From: Phaeodactylibacter sp.
GTDB lineage: Bacteria > Bacteroidota > Bacteroidia > Chitinophagales > Saprospiraceae
Direction: 5' to 3'
DNA: 64,000 nucleotides
Assembly: GCF_022763345.1 (NCBI RefSeq)
Contig: NZ_JALEGS010000111.1
Location: 1-64,000 of the forward strand
Shown: positions 52,127 to 60,870 of the stretch, in pieces
Numbering within the stretch: position 1 is the first letter of the stretch
How the letters are laid out: each line of letters starts with the position of its first letter
Notes under the pieces: generated by a model
The model's database searches: none
What the model saw: the letters and a program-made list of their open reading frames with translations, nothing else
What the model was told of the DNA's origin: nothing
Position numbers and translations under genes: made by a program

Positions 52127-53758
52127 ATGGCTAATGCATATTTCACACCGCCACCTGCGGTCAACGAACCTTCTCTGAGCTACGCACCCGGCACTCCGGA
52201 ACGGGAAGCCCTCAAGGAGACGCTCAAAGCCATGAAGGCCGAACAGCGGGACGTCCCCATGACCATCGGCGGGAAAAAAATTACAACTGACACCAAAATT
52301 GCCATGCACCCTCCGCATGAGCTAAAGCATACGTTGGGCCATTACTACAAAGGCGGCCCGGAGCACGTCAATATGGCCATTGATGCCGCATTGGAAGCTA
52401 AGCCGGCCTGGGAGGCTATGCCTTGGCAGGAACGCGCAGCCATTTTCCTGCGCGCTGCCGACCTCATCTCTGGCCCCTACCGCTATAAAATGAACGCGGC
52501 TACGATGCTGGGACAGTCCAAGACACCCCATCAGTCTGAAATTGAGGCAGTGGCGGAGATCGCCGACTTCTTCCGCTTCAATGTGCAGTATATGACCGAG
52601 ATGTACGAAGACCAGCCGCTGAGCGAGCCTGAGTCTGCAATCTGGAACCGGGTGGAATATCGGCCACTGGAAGGCTTTGTCTTTGCCATTACGCCGTTCA
52701 ACTTCACCGCCATTGCCGGCAACCTGCCCGGTGCGCCTGCCCTCCTTGGCAACACCGTCGTCTGGAAGCCTGCAGAAACTCAGGTTTATTCAGCAGGCTT
52801 GCTAATGGAAGTACTGGAAGCTGCCGGGCTGCCGGATGGCGTCATCAACCTGGTGCTCGTAGACGGCCCTGTCGCCGGCGATATTATTTTTGAGCATAAG
52901 GACTTCGCCGGGCTGCACTTTACCGGAAGCACAAAAGTCTTTCAAAGCCTTTGGCAAACCATCGGAAAAAACCTGCCCAAGTACCGCAGTTACCCCCGTA
53001 TCGTTGGGGAAACAGGGGGGAAGGACTTCCTGGTTATGCACCCTTCCTCTGATGTGCAGCAGGTGGTGACCGCTTTGGTCCGTGGTGCCTATGAGTATCA
53101 GGGTCAAAAATGCTCCGCTGCTTCCCGCGCTTACCTGCCAAAGAGCAAATGGCCAGCGCTCAAAGAGGGGCTGATCAGGGACATCATGACTGTAAAAATG
53201 GGTACCGTGGAGGACTTCAGCAACTTCATGGGTGCCGTGATCGATGAGCGGGCTTTTGACAAAATTGCTAACTACATCGAAATCGCTAAAAAGAGCGATG
53301 AAGCCGAAATCATCGTGGGGGGCGGCTATGATAAGTCGGAAGGCTACTTCATAGAACCTACGGTCATCGTAACTGGCAATCCGCACTTCACGACCATGGA
53401 GGAGGAAATCTTTGGACCGGTACTGACCATCTATGTATATGAAGACGAGGACTTTGAGGCAACGCTGGACCTTGTGGACAGCACCTCCCCTTATGCCCTT
53501 ACCGGTGCAGTATTTTCCAACGACCGTTACGCGGCGCACAAGGCGATTGAGCGCCTGCGCCACTCTGCCGGCAACTTCTACATTAACGATAAGCCTACCG
53601 GTGCAGTGGTAGGACAGCAGCCTTTTGGCGGTGCCAGAGGTTCGGGTACGAACGACAAAGCAGGTTCCATCATCAACCTCTACCGTTGGGTCTCTGCCCG
53701 CTCTATCAAGGAAAACTTTAATCCGCCTTCGGATTACCGCTATCCTTACATGGGCTAA
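52127..53758 (+). CDS. pruA: L-glutamate gamma-semialdehyde dehydrogenase
   Basis: Oxidises glutamate semialdehyde (from proline) to glutamate with NAD+. At 543 residues it has the stand-alone length seen in Bacteroidota and eukaryotes, not the PutA fusion. Motifs: FAITPFNFTAIAGNLPGAPALLGN (cofactor), Glu295 in IVGETGGKDF and Cys329 in YQGQKCSAASRAY, then EEIFGPVLTIYVYEDEDF and PFGGARGSGTNDKAG. No proline dehydrogenase gene lies in the window. It ends at a strong terminator. Confidence 0.95.
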   Translation: MANAYFTPPPAVNEPSLSYAPGTPEREALKETLKAMKAEQRDVPMTIGGKKITTDTKIAMHPPHELKHTLGHYYKGGPEHVNMAIDAALEAKPAWEAMPWQERAAIFLRAADLISGPYRYKMNAATMLGQSKTPHQSEIEAVAEIADFFRFNVQYMTEMYEDQPLSEPESAIWNRVEYRPLEGFVFAITPFNFTAIAGNLPGAPALLGNTVVWKPAETQVYSAGLLMEVLEAAGLPDGVINLVLVDGPVAGDIIFEHKDFAGLHFTGSTKVFQSLWQTIGKNLPKYRSYPRIVGETGGKDFLVMHPSSDVQQVVTALVRGAYEYQGQKCSAASRAYLPKSKWPALKEGLIRDIMTVKMGTVEDFSNFMGAVIDERAFDKIANYIEIAKKSDEAEIIVGGGYDKSEGYFIEPTVIVTGNPHFTTMEEEIFGPVLTIYVYEDEDFEATLDLVDSTSPYALTGAVFSNDRYAAHKAIERLRHSAGNFYINDKPTGAVVGQQPFGGARGSGTNDKAGSIINLYRWVSARSIKENFNPPSDYRYPYMG

Positions 53759-53786
53759 CCGCAAGCATAATGACAAGCTAAAAAGC

Positions 53787-53821
53787 CCGGGGCAGCCAAT
53801 GGTTGCTCCGGGTATTTTTTT
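53787..53821 (+). terminator. Rho-independent terminator of pruA
   Basis: CCCGGGGCAGCC and GGTTGCTCCGGG form a stem with a 3-nt AAT loop and one or two wobble pairs, followed by TATTTTTTT. It lies immediately before the MITE-like element. Confidence 0.75.
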
Positions 53822-53823
53822 AA

Positions 53824-53985
53824 GACCGTGTTGGGATTTTGGTCTTCTAGTCGAAAACTAACAATTTTTTGTTTAGACAAGAGCCGAAAACCGGAGTTTA
53901 GCCTTAGCTAAATGAGGATTTTCGGGGCGAAGTATAAGCAAAAAAGTGTAGTTTGCAGACCGATTACTAAAGTCCCAACACGGTC
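53824..53985. mobile_element. 162-bp MITE-like element with 13-bp terminal inverted repeats
   Basis: Ends are GACCGTGTTGGGA and its exact reverse complement, with partial match continuing inward. TAA flanks both ends, as a 3-bp target duplication expected of some IS5-family groups. The centre holds an imperfect hairpin (CCGAAAA...TTTAGC with GCTAAA...TTTTCGG). It codes for nothing. The right end merges with the stop codon of the neighbouring secreted-protein gene. The parent transposon is not in the window. Confidence 0.75.
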
Positions 53986-55952
53986 TAAGGCGTCACCGTG
54001 ACTGCCTGAGCGATCTCCAATTCCCGCAAAGGCAATTGCACCCGGCCTACGCAGGTGTAAACGCCCGGATTGACCAGCTGTCCGTTCACCCGCCCATCCC
54101 ATTGCACTGCTGACAAGGGGCCGGAGGTTTCATAAAGCAGCCCCCCGTAACGGTCGTATACCCGAAAGGAAATCACCCCTGCTGCCTGTGCCAGAGGTGT
54201 ATACAGCTGAAGCACGTCATTGCGCCCGTCACCATTGGGGGAGAAAGCAGTGGGCAGGTAAACCGGGCAATCTGTAGCGACAACGATCGATTCCAACGTA
54301 GCCCTACACCCATTAGGCAGCTCTATAGCCAACGTATAAACACCGGGCAATAGGGCTTCAAACTGTGGCTCAGCCTGAAAGGGCCCGCCCGATAAACTAA
54401 ATTGCAAACTATCCCCTGCTACGGCCACCTGAATTTTTCCATTCGGCTGATCACAATCTGAGGGTTCCACTTCCAGGCTCAGGAGCTCCGCCGTATCTTT
54501 TACTTCCAACACCAAAAGCCGGTCCAGCCCGCAGTCCCCCGCACTATCAATTTGGTAACGGTGCGTACCCGCTGTAGTGAAGCCTTCAAATGCCTCTCCT
54601 GCACAGATGGAAGCATAGAGCGTATCCTGATCCGGGCAGCAAAGGGGTGATTTTTCATCCGGAAAATACGGCACATCCACCATCTCATGATTGGCTTCTG
54701 CCAGCCAGGGCTGCGAGAATGCGCCACCGGAGCGGCTGTTCCAGGCTATAGCCGCTGGCTCCAGCTGACCGGATACGGACAAGCAATTTTCCGGGGCTTC
54801 CCACCAGTTTTCCGGCCATTGTAAAAAGGTGGCATCACCGGCAGTGCTACCGACCGAGAAGGTACTACCCGTTGCAGCGATGGTACCTGCGGGCCCAGGG
54901 ACCAGTTGCAGAATGACTTCCTGGCCCTGCCCAATTCTTCGGCATTCGGCAAGCGTTCCATCTGCTTCAATCAGCAACCAAAGGCCCGTACCCTCTACCC
55001 CAGCAGATGCTTCGAAGCGATTGGCTGCGACCACTACCCGCCCATCGGCCCGTTGATACCCTCCGGAGGCAGCTAGCAAACTTGCCCCCTCAGGATCGTG
55101 GAAACGCCGGGTTAGAACCTGATCGCCATTCTCGTCCGCCCATACCAATAATAAATCAGGGGTATCCGCACCTACAGTGCCCACCATAAGGCACCCCTCT
55201 TCCAGCGGTATAATCTGCCGGAAACTGCAGGGCTGATCCTCCGTCACATCCATAGCGTACCAGGACAGCGGCTGCCCGGCTGTATTGAGCGTAGCCCAGA
55301 AGGCTTCCTCTGTTCCATCTGCGAGTGAAGCAGCCCCCGCTATCCAAAACCGATTGCCGTGCTCAAGTCCGTGTGCCGGAAAAACCCAGTCCAGGCTTTC
55401 ATGGCGAAGCTGTGTCCCCCAGATGGGACTTCCGTTGTCCTGCAACAGTGTGAGGTAAGCCGGGCGGTCCTGCCCTACGGCCTCATGCATCACCACAGCG
55501 ATGTTGCCGGCATCAGTTGTAAAAACAGCATCCGCGTGTTCATCGTCCCCGCCGGTGGTACGGCCAAAGTAGCGGCTCCAGCCAATAATACCATTGGATT
55601 CAAAATAATGCAGAAAAACATCATCAATCACATTGGGATTACCGGGCTCCACCATCCGGCCCAGCACCAGGACGCCATCCTGATGGGGCGCTAAATCGTT
55701 GACAAGATCACGACCGGGCGTGCCTACAGCTCTGGCCCAAAGCATATTGCCACTAGCATCCAGCTTTAGGAGCACGGCATTTTCCCCACCAATCTCGGCT
55801 TGCACCTGAAGCAGTAGGTAGAAGGCGTTGTTTTGCCAAATGATCCGCTGACCCGTTTCAGGGCGATCCGTGCCCAGCACCTGAATATCGGTCTGCCCGA
55901 AGCTCAGTGAACCACTCAAAAACAGGAGAAGAATCAATAACGGGGTTTTCAT
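53985..55952 (-). CDS. Secreted protein with gliding-motility type C-terminal domain
   Basis: A 655-residue exported protein (MKTPLLILLLFLSGSLSFGQ). The N-terminal 380 residues carry beta-rich repeats of the form LKLDASGNMLWARAVGTPGRDLVNDLAPHQDGVLVLGR, as in SBBP-like propeller proteins. An HYR/SprB-like segment follows. The last 90 residues (CPVYLPTAFSPNGDGRNDVLQLY to LELEIAQAVTVTP-type end) are a CHU_C/gliding-motility C-terminal domain, a type IX secretion signal of type B. The stop codon TAG is formed by the MITE end, so the original C-terminus may have been a few residues longer. Confidence 0.82.
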   Translation of the reverse strand: MKTPLLILLLFLSGSLSFGQTDIQVLGTDRPETGQRIIWQNNAFYLLLQVQAEIGGENAVLLKLDASGNMLWARAVGTPGRDLVNDLAPHQDGVLVLGRMVEPGNPNVIDDVFLHYFESNGIIGWSRYFGRTTGGDDEHADAVFTTDAGNIAVVMHEAVGQDRPAYLTLLQDNGSPIWGTQLRHESLDWVFPAHGLEHGNRFWIAGAASLADGTEEAFWATLNTAGQPLSWYAMDVTEDQPCSFRQIIPLEEGCLMVGTVGADTPDLLLVWADENGDQVLTRRFHDPEGASLLAASGGYQRADGRVVVAANRFEASAGVEGTGLWLLIEADGTLAECRRIGQGQEVILQLVPGPAGTIAATGSTFSVGSTAGDATFLQWPENWWEAPENCLSVSGQLEPAAIAWNSRSGGAFSQPWLAEANHEMVDVPYFPDEKSPLCCPDQDTLYASICAGEAFEGFTTAGTHRYQIDSAGDCGLDRLLVLEVKDTAELLSLEVEPSDCDQPNGKIQVAVAGDSLQFSLSGGPFQAEPQFEALLPGVYTLAIELPNGCRATLESIVVATDCPVYLPTAFSPNGDGRNDVLQLYTPLAQAAGVISFRVYDRYGGLLYETSGPLSAVQWDGRVNGQLVNPGVYTCVGRVQLPLRELEIAQAVTVTP

Positions 55953-56076
55953 GAAAAAAGTGTTGCTTGTAAAGAGAACGCGTATTTCAGGGTGGTAGTG
56001 CTAGTGTTAATTAACCTCCCTGTCCTATTTTTCAATCAGGAAGCCTTACCTTTCCACACCAACTGATGCAGCGATT

Positions 56077-56631
56077 ATGCCGAAACAATCTACCTTTTAC
56101 GATGACCGTCCGGAAGATTTGCAAGCCTATATCCGAAATATTAGCAACAACCGGCATCCCCTGAGCCTGCTCCTTGCAGGCATTACCGACGTGCGGAATA
56201 TCGGCAGCCTTTTCCGCCTGGCGGATGCGGCACGCCTGGCCCACCTTTACTTCTATGGGCCGGCGGAGCTGCTGGAACACCGCAAAGTGAGGCGGGTCGC
56301 CCGGGCTACCTTAGACTATGTACCCCATAGCGTGCTGGACCTCGAAGGTGTTCAGGAACTTGAAAAAGACCATGTTTTGTTGGGTCTGGAAATTACGGAT
56401 CAAAGCCTGCCCTATACGCAGGTGGAAGCGCAGGAAAAAACCGTCTTGGTGGTCGGCCAGGAAGCGCATGGTATCCCACCCGAAATACTGGCGCTGTGCA
56501 CGCGAACCATGCACCTGCCCATGTACGGGGTCAATACCTCTATGAATGTGGCGATGGCAGCGGGGATTGCGGTCTATGATCAGATCAGACAGTTGAAAAA
56601 CACTAAAGTTCTTCCACCCAACCTTCAATGA
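56077..56631 (+). CDS. SpoU/TrmH family RNA methyltransferase
   Basis: A 184-residue SAM-dependent 2'-O-ribose methyltransferase of the knotted SPOUT type. The three motifs are present: NIGSLFRLADAA (catalytic Arg), VVGQEAHGIPPEIL, and LPMYGVNTSMNVAMAAGIAVYDQI with the conserved Asn. It lacks an N-terminal RNA-binding extension and might modify tRNA (TrmH-like) or rRNA. Its last 29 bases overlap the convergent DUF1573 gene. Confidence 0.9.
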   Translation: MPKQSTFYDDRPEDLQAYIRNISNNRHPLSLLLAGITDVRNIGSLFRLADAARLAHLYFYGPAELLEHRKVRRVARATLDYVPHSVLDLEGVQELEKDHVLLGLEITDQSLPYTQVEAQEKTVLVVGQEAHGIPPEILALCTRTMHLPMYGVNTSMNVAMAAGIAVYDQIRQLKNTKVLPPNLQ

Positions 56632-56959
56632 AAAGCACCTCTGCTTTTCGCTGATTGCTAAAGTAGACTTTGACTTTCTTCTTAAAATAGCCCAGGTCAC
56701 GGGCATCGTAAGTCACGGCGATGACACCCGTGGAATCCGGCGCAATGGGCACTTCATCCCATTCGGGCACCGTACAGCCACAGGAAGTCCGCACATTATC
56801 GATGACCATAGGCTCACCGCTGACGTTCCGAAAAACAAATTTATGAGTCGAAGGCTGATTCCGAATCAGGTCGCCCATCTCATAGGAAGTCTCCCCCTCC
56901 CACTCGACTACTGGCCCCATCAGGAACAAACAGGCTGACATAAATATCAAAAGTCGCAT
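56603..56959 (-). CDS. DUF1573 exported protein
   Basis: Start MRLLIFMSACLFLMG gives a signal peptide and 118 residues; the frame also reaches further upstream. The domain THKFVFRNVSGEPMVIDNVRTSCGCTVPEW with CGC and GVIAVTYDARDLGYFKKKVKVYFSN is DUF1573, an Ig-like fold seen in many Bacteroidota exported proteins. Function unknown. It follows the DUF2452 gene and overlaps the convergent methyltransferase gene by 29 bp. Confidence 0.83.
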   Translation of the reverse strand: MRLLIFMSACLFLMGPVVEWEGETSYEMGDLIRNQPSTHKFVFRNVSGEPMVIDNVRTSCGCTVPEWDEVPIAPDSTGVIAVTYDARDLGYFKKKVKVYFSNQRKAEVLFIEGWVEEL

Positions 56960-56995
56960 AGCTGATTTTTTAAGACCAGAAGATTCAGGCAGCAA

Positions 56996-57472
56996 TTAAA
57001 AATCACGCTCGTCCGCTTCCGTTTCAGAAGCCTTGCGCAAAACATCCCAGGTATGGTCTGCCAGGAGCTCCACCGTGGCTACAAAGCGATAAGGCGGGTT
57101 GGGGCCCCACTCTTCCGGGCTGACCATAGAAAGCACGTATTCGCTCCCGTCCCGGCGCTCGTACAGGTGGTAAACAAAGCCAATCAAAGGCTCAAAATTC
57201 ATTTGAGCATTATAGATTTGCTCAGATATGGAGATGCGGTCCTGAATACCCTTAGCCTGCTGCGCCAGCAGCTCTATCTGCTTGCGGATTTGCTCCAGCT
57301 GCATATCCGATTGCTTATACATGGCTTTGACCGCCCTGCCCTTCACCTTTCCTTTGTCGATGGGTTTGATCTCCACACCGCTTACGGTATGGGCGTAAGG
57401 CAAGTTGTGCGGATTTTCCGCAATTTTATCCGGATCAATGGGGTTGATGAATTTTTCCTTCTTTTCGCTCAT
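56996..57472 (-). CDS. DUF2452 protein
   Basis: A 158-residue cytoplasmic protein with the DUF2452 pattern: NPIDPDKIAENPHNLPYAHTVSG, the helical stretch QLEQIRKQIELLAQQAKGIQDRI, and the C-terminal NFEPLIGFVYHLYERRDGSEYVLSMVSPEEW. The family has no known role. It precedes the DUF1573 gene by about 36 bp. Confidence 0.83.
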   Translation of the reverse strand: MSEKKEKFINPIDPDKIAENPHNLPYAHTVSGVEIKPIDKGKVKGRAVKAMYKQSDMQLEQIRKQIELLAQQAKGIQDRISISEQIYNAQMNFEPLIGFVYHLYERRDGSEYVLSMVSPEEWGPNPPYRFVATVELLADHTWDVLRKASETEADERDF

Positions 57473-57544
57473 ACAAGCTTTTTCAGATTATATAAACGTA
57501 AAAATCAATTTGGCCCGGGTATTGTTCAAAATTGCTGGCCCGCA

Positions 57545-57580
57545 AATAAAAACAGCGCCCGAAATCATACCCGGGCGCTG
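57545..57580 (-). terminator. Rho-independent terminator of the coiled-coil gene
   Basis: On the minus strand CAGCGCCCG pairs with CGGGCGCTG around a 10-nt loop and is followed by TTTTTAT. It lies 33 bp past the stop codon. Confidence 0.75.
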
Positions 57581-57612
57581 CTGCGTAGTTTGCTTTGTTT
57601 CTTGGCGGCAGG

Positions 57613-58650
57613 CTATTTCAGCTGGAAGCTGCTCGTACCAGCCAGGTAGCCTTTGTTGTAGATTTCCACTTCGTAGTTGCCTTCCTGAAATGCTTCGCTC
57701 GGAGCCCAAGTCAGGCAGAGGCGCTGCTCGTCGCGGTCGTAGTCTACCTCCTTGATCATGGTGTAACGAATTTGCTCCCCGTTGGCGTTATTAACAAAAA
57801 CGCCCGACCCCATAGACTCCACCGCGAGGGTCTCACCCAGCGGGTTGACAATACGGATCAGGAATTCCTCCACGCCAGATTCCGCCACCTGATTGGCAGT
57901 GGTATTGAAGCATACCTGTAGCTGATCTACATTTTTGGCGCTCCGGCGGGAAGCCGTTTTGCCATTGTCTCGCAGCTTTAGGCCTTCTGCCTCTACATTC
58001 GTTACTTTGACCACAGAGGCAATATTCACCTTCTTAGCCAGGCGTGCCCGGTCCGCTTCTACAGCCTCCTTTTCGCTCACCAGTGCCGCTTTTGCAGAAG
58101 ACAGTTCCATATTGCGCATGCGGGCGGAGTCGAGGTTGGAATTCAGAGAATAGTTTTCCTCGCTCAGGGCGGCAGTCCGCTCTGTAAGCTCCTCGTTTTC
58201 CTGACGGAGCTGATTGATTTCCGCCAGATACTGCTCGACCTTGGCATTCATGCCGTTGATCTGCTTGCGGGCTTCTGCCAGTTGGCGGCTATCGCGGAGG
58301 AGGATATCGATCCGGTCTTTAGACTCCTTGAGCTCCGCCTTTTGGGCTTCGATGAGTGCGTTGAGCTCTTCATTGCTGCCGCGCATCTCTTCCAGCTCAG
58401 AAAGGGCTTCGTAGTACTGCTTCTCCAGTTCGGCCTTCAGCTGCTCCGATTCATTCAGCTCGTAGGTCAGGCTATCGTTGGCGTTGTTTTTGTTGACCAG
58501 GCTAATCACCAGTACAATACACACGATGGCAAGCACTGCGATGGTCGCGATTGCTGCAATTTTCAACTTTTGTTGCCCGTCATCTTTCTTACCAGGTCCG
58601 GGATTAGGCGTTGGGCCGGAAGGATTAGGCGTTGGATTGGTGGTTGACAT
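57613..58650 (-). CDS. Single-pass membrane protein with long coiled coil
   Basis: A 345-residue protein: a Pro/Asn/Gly-rich start (TPNPSGPTPNPGPGKKDD), a membrane helix (about 31-50, IATIAVLAIVCIVLVISLV), a coiled coil from about 55 to 205 (YYEALSELEEMRGSNEELNALIE, RQENEELTERTAALSEE) and a beta-rich C-terminal domain (QVCFNTTANQVAESGVEEFLIRIVNPLGE). Proteins of this shape occur throughout Bacteroidota without known function. Monocistronic, with its own terminator. Confidence 0.78.
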   Translation of the reverse strand: MSTTNPTPNPSGPTPNPGPGKKDDGQQKLKIAAIATIAVLAIVCIVLVISLVNKNNANDSLTYELNESEQLKAELEKQYYEALSELEEMRGSNEELNALIEAQKAELKESKDRIDILLRDSRQLAEARKQINGMNAKVEQYLAEINQLRQENEELTERTAALSEENYSLNSNLDSARMRNMELSSAKAALVSEKEAVEADRARLAKKVNIASVVKVTNVEAEGLKLRDNGKTASRRSAKNVDQLQVCFNTTANQVAESGVEEFLIRIVNPLGETLAVESMGSGVFVNNANGEQIRYTMIKEVDYDRDEQRLCLTWAPSEAFQEGNYEVEIYNKGYLAGTSSFQLK

Positions 58651-58782
58651 AATAGAATCGTTAGTTTGTTAGAAGTGTCAGGTTTGAGACGCAAAGCCAT
58701 GCTGGGCGTCACTTACTAAACACGGCATTAACGAGTGCCATGGGCGAACTATTGCCCAATCGAAAAAAAAGTAGGCCAAAAG

Positions 58783-59952
58783 CTACGCTTCCAGTGCCTG
58801 TGCCAGGTCTTGCCGGATATCCTCCACATGCTCCAACCCCACAGATACCCGGATCATGCCCGGCCCTATGCCCACCGCCGTCTGATCAGCCTCTGAAAGT
58901 TTCGAGTGGGTCGTGGTAGCCGGGTGGGTGACAATGGTGCGCGTATCCCCCAGGTTTGAAGACAAAGAGCACATCTGAATATGGCTTAAAAACTGCCGCC
59001 CGGATTCCAGTCCTCCCTTCAGATCAAATGCGACGATACCACCACCATGCTTCATTTGCTTTTTAGCCAGCGCATACTGTGGATGGCTTTCCAGGTGCGG
59101 ATAGTGCACCCGTTCCACTTCCGGGCGTGCTTCCAGCCATTTGGCTATTTCAAGGGCGTTGGCGCAATGCCGGTCCATGCGTACACTTAGGGTTTCCAGG
59201 CTTTTCGACAGCACCCAGGCATTGAAAGGGGACATAGCCGGCCCCGTATGCCGGCAGAAAAACCGCAGTTCTTCGATAAGGTCTGCCTTGCCCACGACGA
59301 TACCGCCAAGGACTCTCCCCTGCCCGTCCATCCACTTGGTGGCAGAATGCACGATGAGGCCTGCACCGTACCGGCCGGGCTGCTGCAAATAAGGCGTGGC
59401 GAAGCAGTTGTCTACGTTGAAAACAAGCCCATGCGCTTTCGCGAAATCGCCCGCTGCCTCAAGGTCTATCAGCTGAAGACCAGGGTTGGAAGGTGTCTCC
59501 AGGACCAGCATCTTAGTGGAAGGTTGCAGATGCGCCGCCCAGCTGCCCACATCAAGCGGGTCTACGTAAGAATGCGTGATGCCCCAACGCGGCAAGAGCT
59601 CAGTTAAAATTTGATGGGTGGAGCCGAATACCGCCCTCGAAGCCAGCACATGATCGCCGGCCTTTAAAAAGGCGGCCATGCTTGCGAATACTGCCGACAT
59701 ACCGGAAGCCAGCGCAAAGCCATCTTCGGCGCCTTCCATCGAACAGACCTTTTGAATCAGTTCGTCTGTATTGGGATTGCTGTAGCGGCTGTAGATGTTG
59801 TCATCAGCACTGCCCTGAAAAGCCAGCTCCATCTGTTCAGGGCCTGGGAAAACAAAGCTGGAAGTCATAAAAAGCGGTGCACTGTGCTCTCGTTGCTCGG
59901 TGCGCTTCATCTGCCCGCGAATGGCGTTGGTTTCAAAATGGTTAGAGGACAT
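58783..59952 (-). CDS. metZ: O-succinylhomoserine sulfhydrylase type PLP enzyme
   Basis: Makes homocysteine from O-succinyl- or O-acetylhomoserine and sulfide, the direct sulfhydrylation route. The start MSSNHFETNAIRGQMKRTEQ was chosen, giving 389 residues; the frame is open upstream. Cys/Met PLP family motifs: YSRYSNPNTDELIQKV, GMSAVFASMAAF, FNVDNCFATPYLQ and HSATKWMDGQGRVLGG with the PLP Lys206. The last is typical of MetZ. It is divergent from the sulfate activation genes, which supply sulfide. A CTATA-AAATC-TATAG inverted repeat lies 17-31 bp upstream. Confidence 0.88.
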   Translation of the reverse strand: MSSNHFETNAIRGQMKRTEQREHSAPLFMTSSFVFPGPEQMELAFQGSADDNIYSRYSNPNTDELIQKVCSMEGAEDGFALASGMSAVFASMAAFLKAGDHVLASRAVFGSTHQILTELLPRWGITHSYVDPLDVGSWAAHLQPSTKMLVLETPSNPGLQLIDLEAAGDFAKAHGLVFNVDNCFATPYLQQPGRYGAGLIVHSATKWMDGQGRVLGGIVVGKADLIEELRFFCRHTGPAMSPFNAWVLSKSLETLSVRMDRHCANALEIAKWLEARPEVERVHYPHLESHPQYALAKKQMKHGGGIVAFDLKGGLESGRQFLSHIQMCSLSSNLGDTRTIVTHPATTTHSKLSEADQTAVGIGPGMIRVSVGLEHVEDIRQDLAQALEA

Positions 59953-60208
59953 AAGCGATTTTAAATTCCTATAAAATCTATAGAGTAAAAATAATTTATC
60001 AAATTTGCACCGGCAAAAGCGAGGGCGGCGGACACAAGTAGGCAAAGGTTTGGGCAAATAGCAAAAAACCTATTTCTTTGCGATTCATTTGTGTGTCAAT
60101 TATTAAACGTATTCCGGGGCAGCCAACATCAGCAAAAGACTGACAAGCACTCGCCAATTCCAGACAACACCTTTACGGTGGCTATCCCGGGCACAAAAAG
60201 AACCCGTT

Positions 60209-60814
60209 TTGACAGAACACATCCACCCTATTTTCGACCGGCTGCTACAGCGCAGCGACCGGGAGCGAAGGCTTGGCCAACGGAGTAAAGTCCTGTGGCT
60301 TACCGGCTTGTCCGGCTCGGGCAAAAGCACGATTGCTCAGCATTTGGAACGCTACCTTTATAATAATGGTTTCTTTGCGCAGGTGCTCGATGGCGACAAC
60401 ATCCGCAGCGGCATTAATAACAACCTCAGTTTCAGCCTGGAAGACCGGCAGGAAAATATCCGCCGCATTGCGGAAATCGCCCGGCTGTACCTCGACAGCG
60501 GCATTATCACGCTGAATTCCTTCATCAGCCCAACGGTGGAAATACGAGACATGGCCCGGCAGATTATCGGGCACGAAGACTTCCTCGAAATTTACATCAA
60601 TGCACCATTGGAAGTCTGCGAATCCAGGGATGTCAAAGGGCTTTATGAAAAAGCAAGAGCCGGCCAGATTAAAGGCTTCACTGGCATTGATGCCCCCTAT
60701 GAGCCACCGCCCCACCCTGCGCTGGAAATCAAAACCGACAAGCAGTCGCTGGAAGAGAGCGTAGAGGCCGTCTTCCAATTCCTGAAACCACATATTGAAT
60801 TACCTAAAGCATAA
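60209..60814 (+). CDS. cysC: Adenylylsulfate kinase
   Basis: Phosphorylates APS to PAPS. The 201 residues carry the P-loop GLSGSGKST, the DGDNIRSGINNNLSFS segment that binds APS, FISPT, and EIYINAPLEVCESRDVKGLYEKARAGQIKGFTGI. A TTG is the only start that fits the full conserved N-terminus, since no ATG lies before the P-loop in this frame. It begins the cysC-cysD-cysN operon, and is separate from cysN rather than fused to it. Confidence 0.93.
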   Translation: MTEHIHPIFDRLLQRSDRERRLGQRSKVLWLTGLSGSGKSTIAQHLERYLYNNGFFAQVLDGDNIRSGINNNLSFSLEDRQENIRRIAEIARLYLDSGIITLNSFISPTVEIRDMARQIIGHEDFLEIYINAPLEVCESRDVKGLYEKARAGQIKGFTGIDAPYEPPPHPALEIKTDKQSLEESVEAVFQFLKPHIELPKA

Positions 60815-60870
60815 CCGCAGGCGCTCTGCAACCGGAGCACTGATCAATCATTGCGAATAACCTTTACATT

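Noticed and set aside
52802..53776. 324-codon open frame opposite pruA
   Set aside because: It lies wholly within the conserved catalytic domain of pruA and shows no family pattern.
59953..60208. Possible SAM-type riboswitch upstream of metZ or cysC
   Set aside because: Only a short CTATA/TATAG inverted repeat was seen. I could not identify the conserved core of any SAM riboswitch class.
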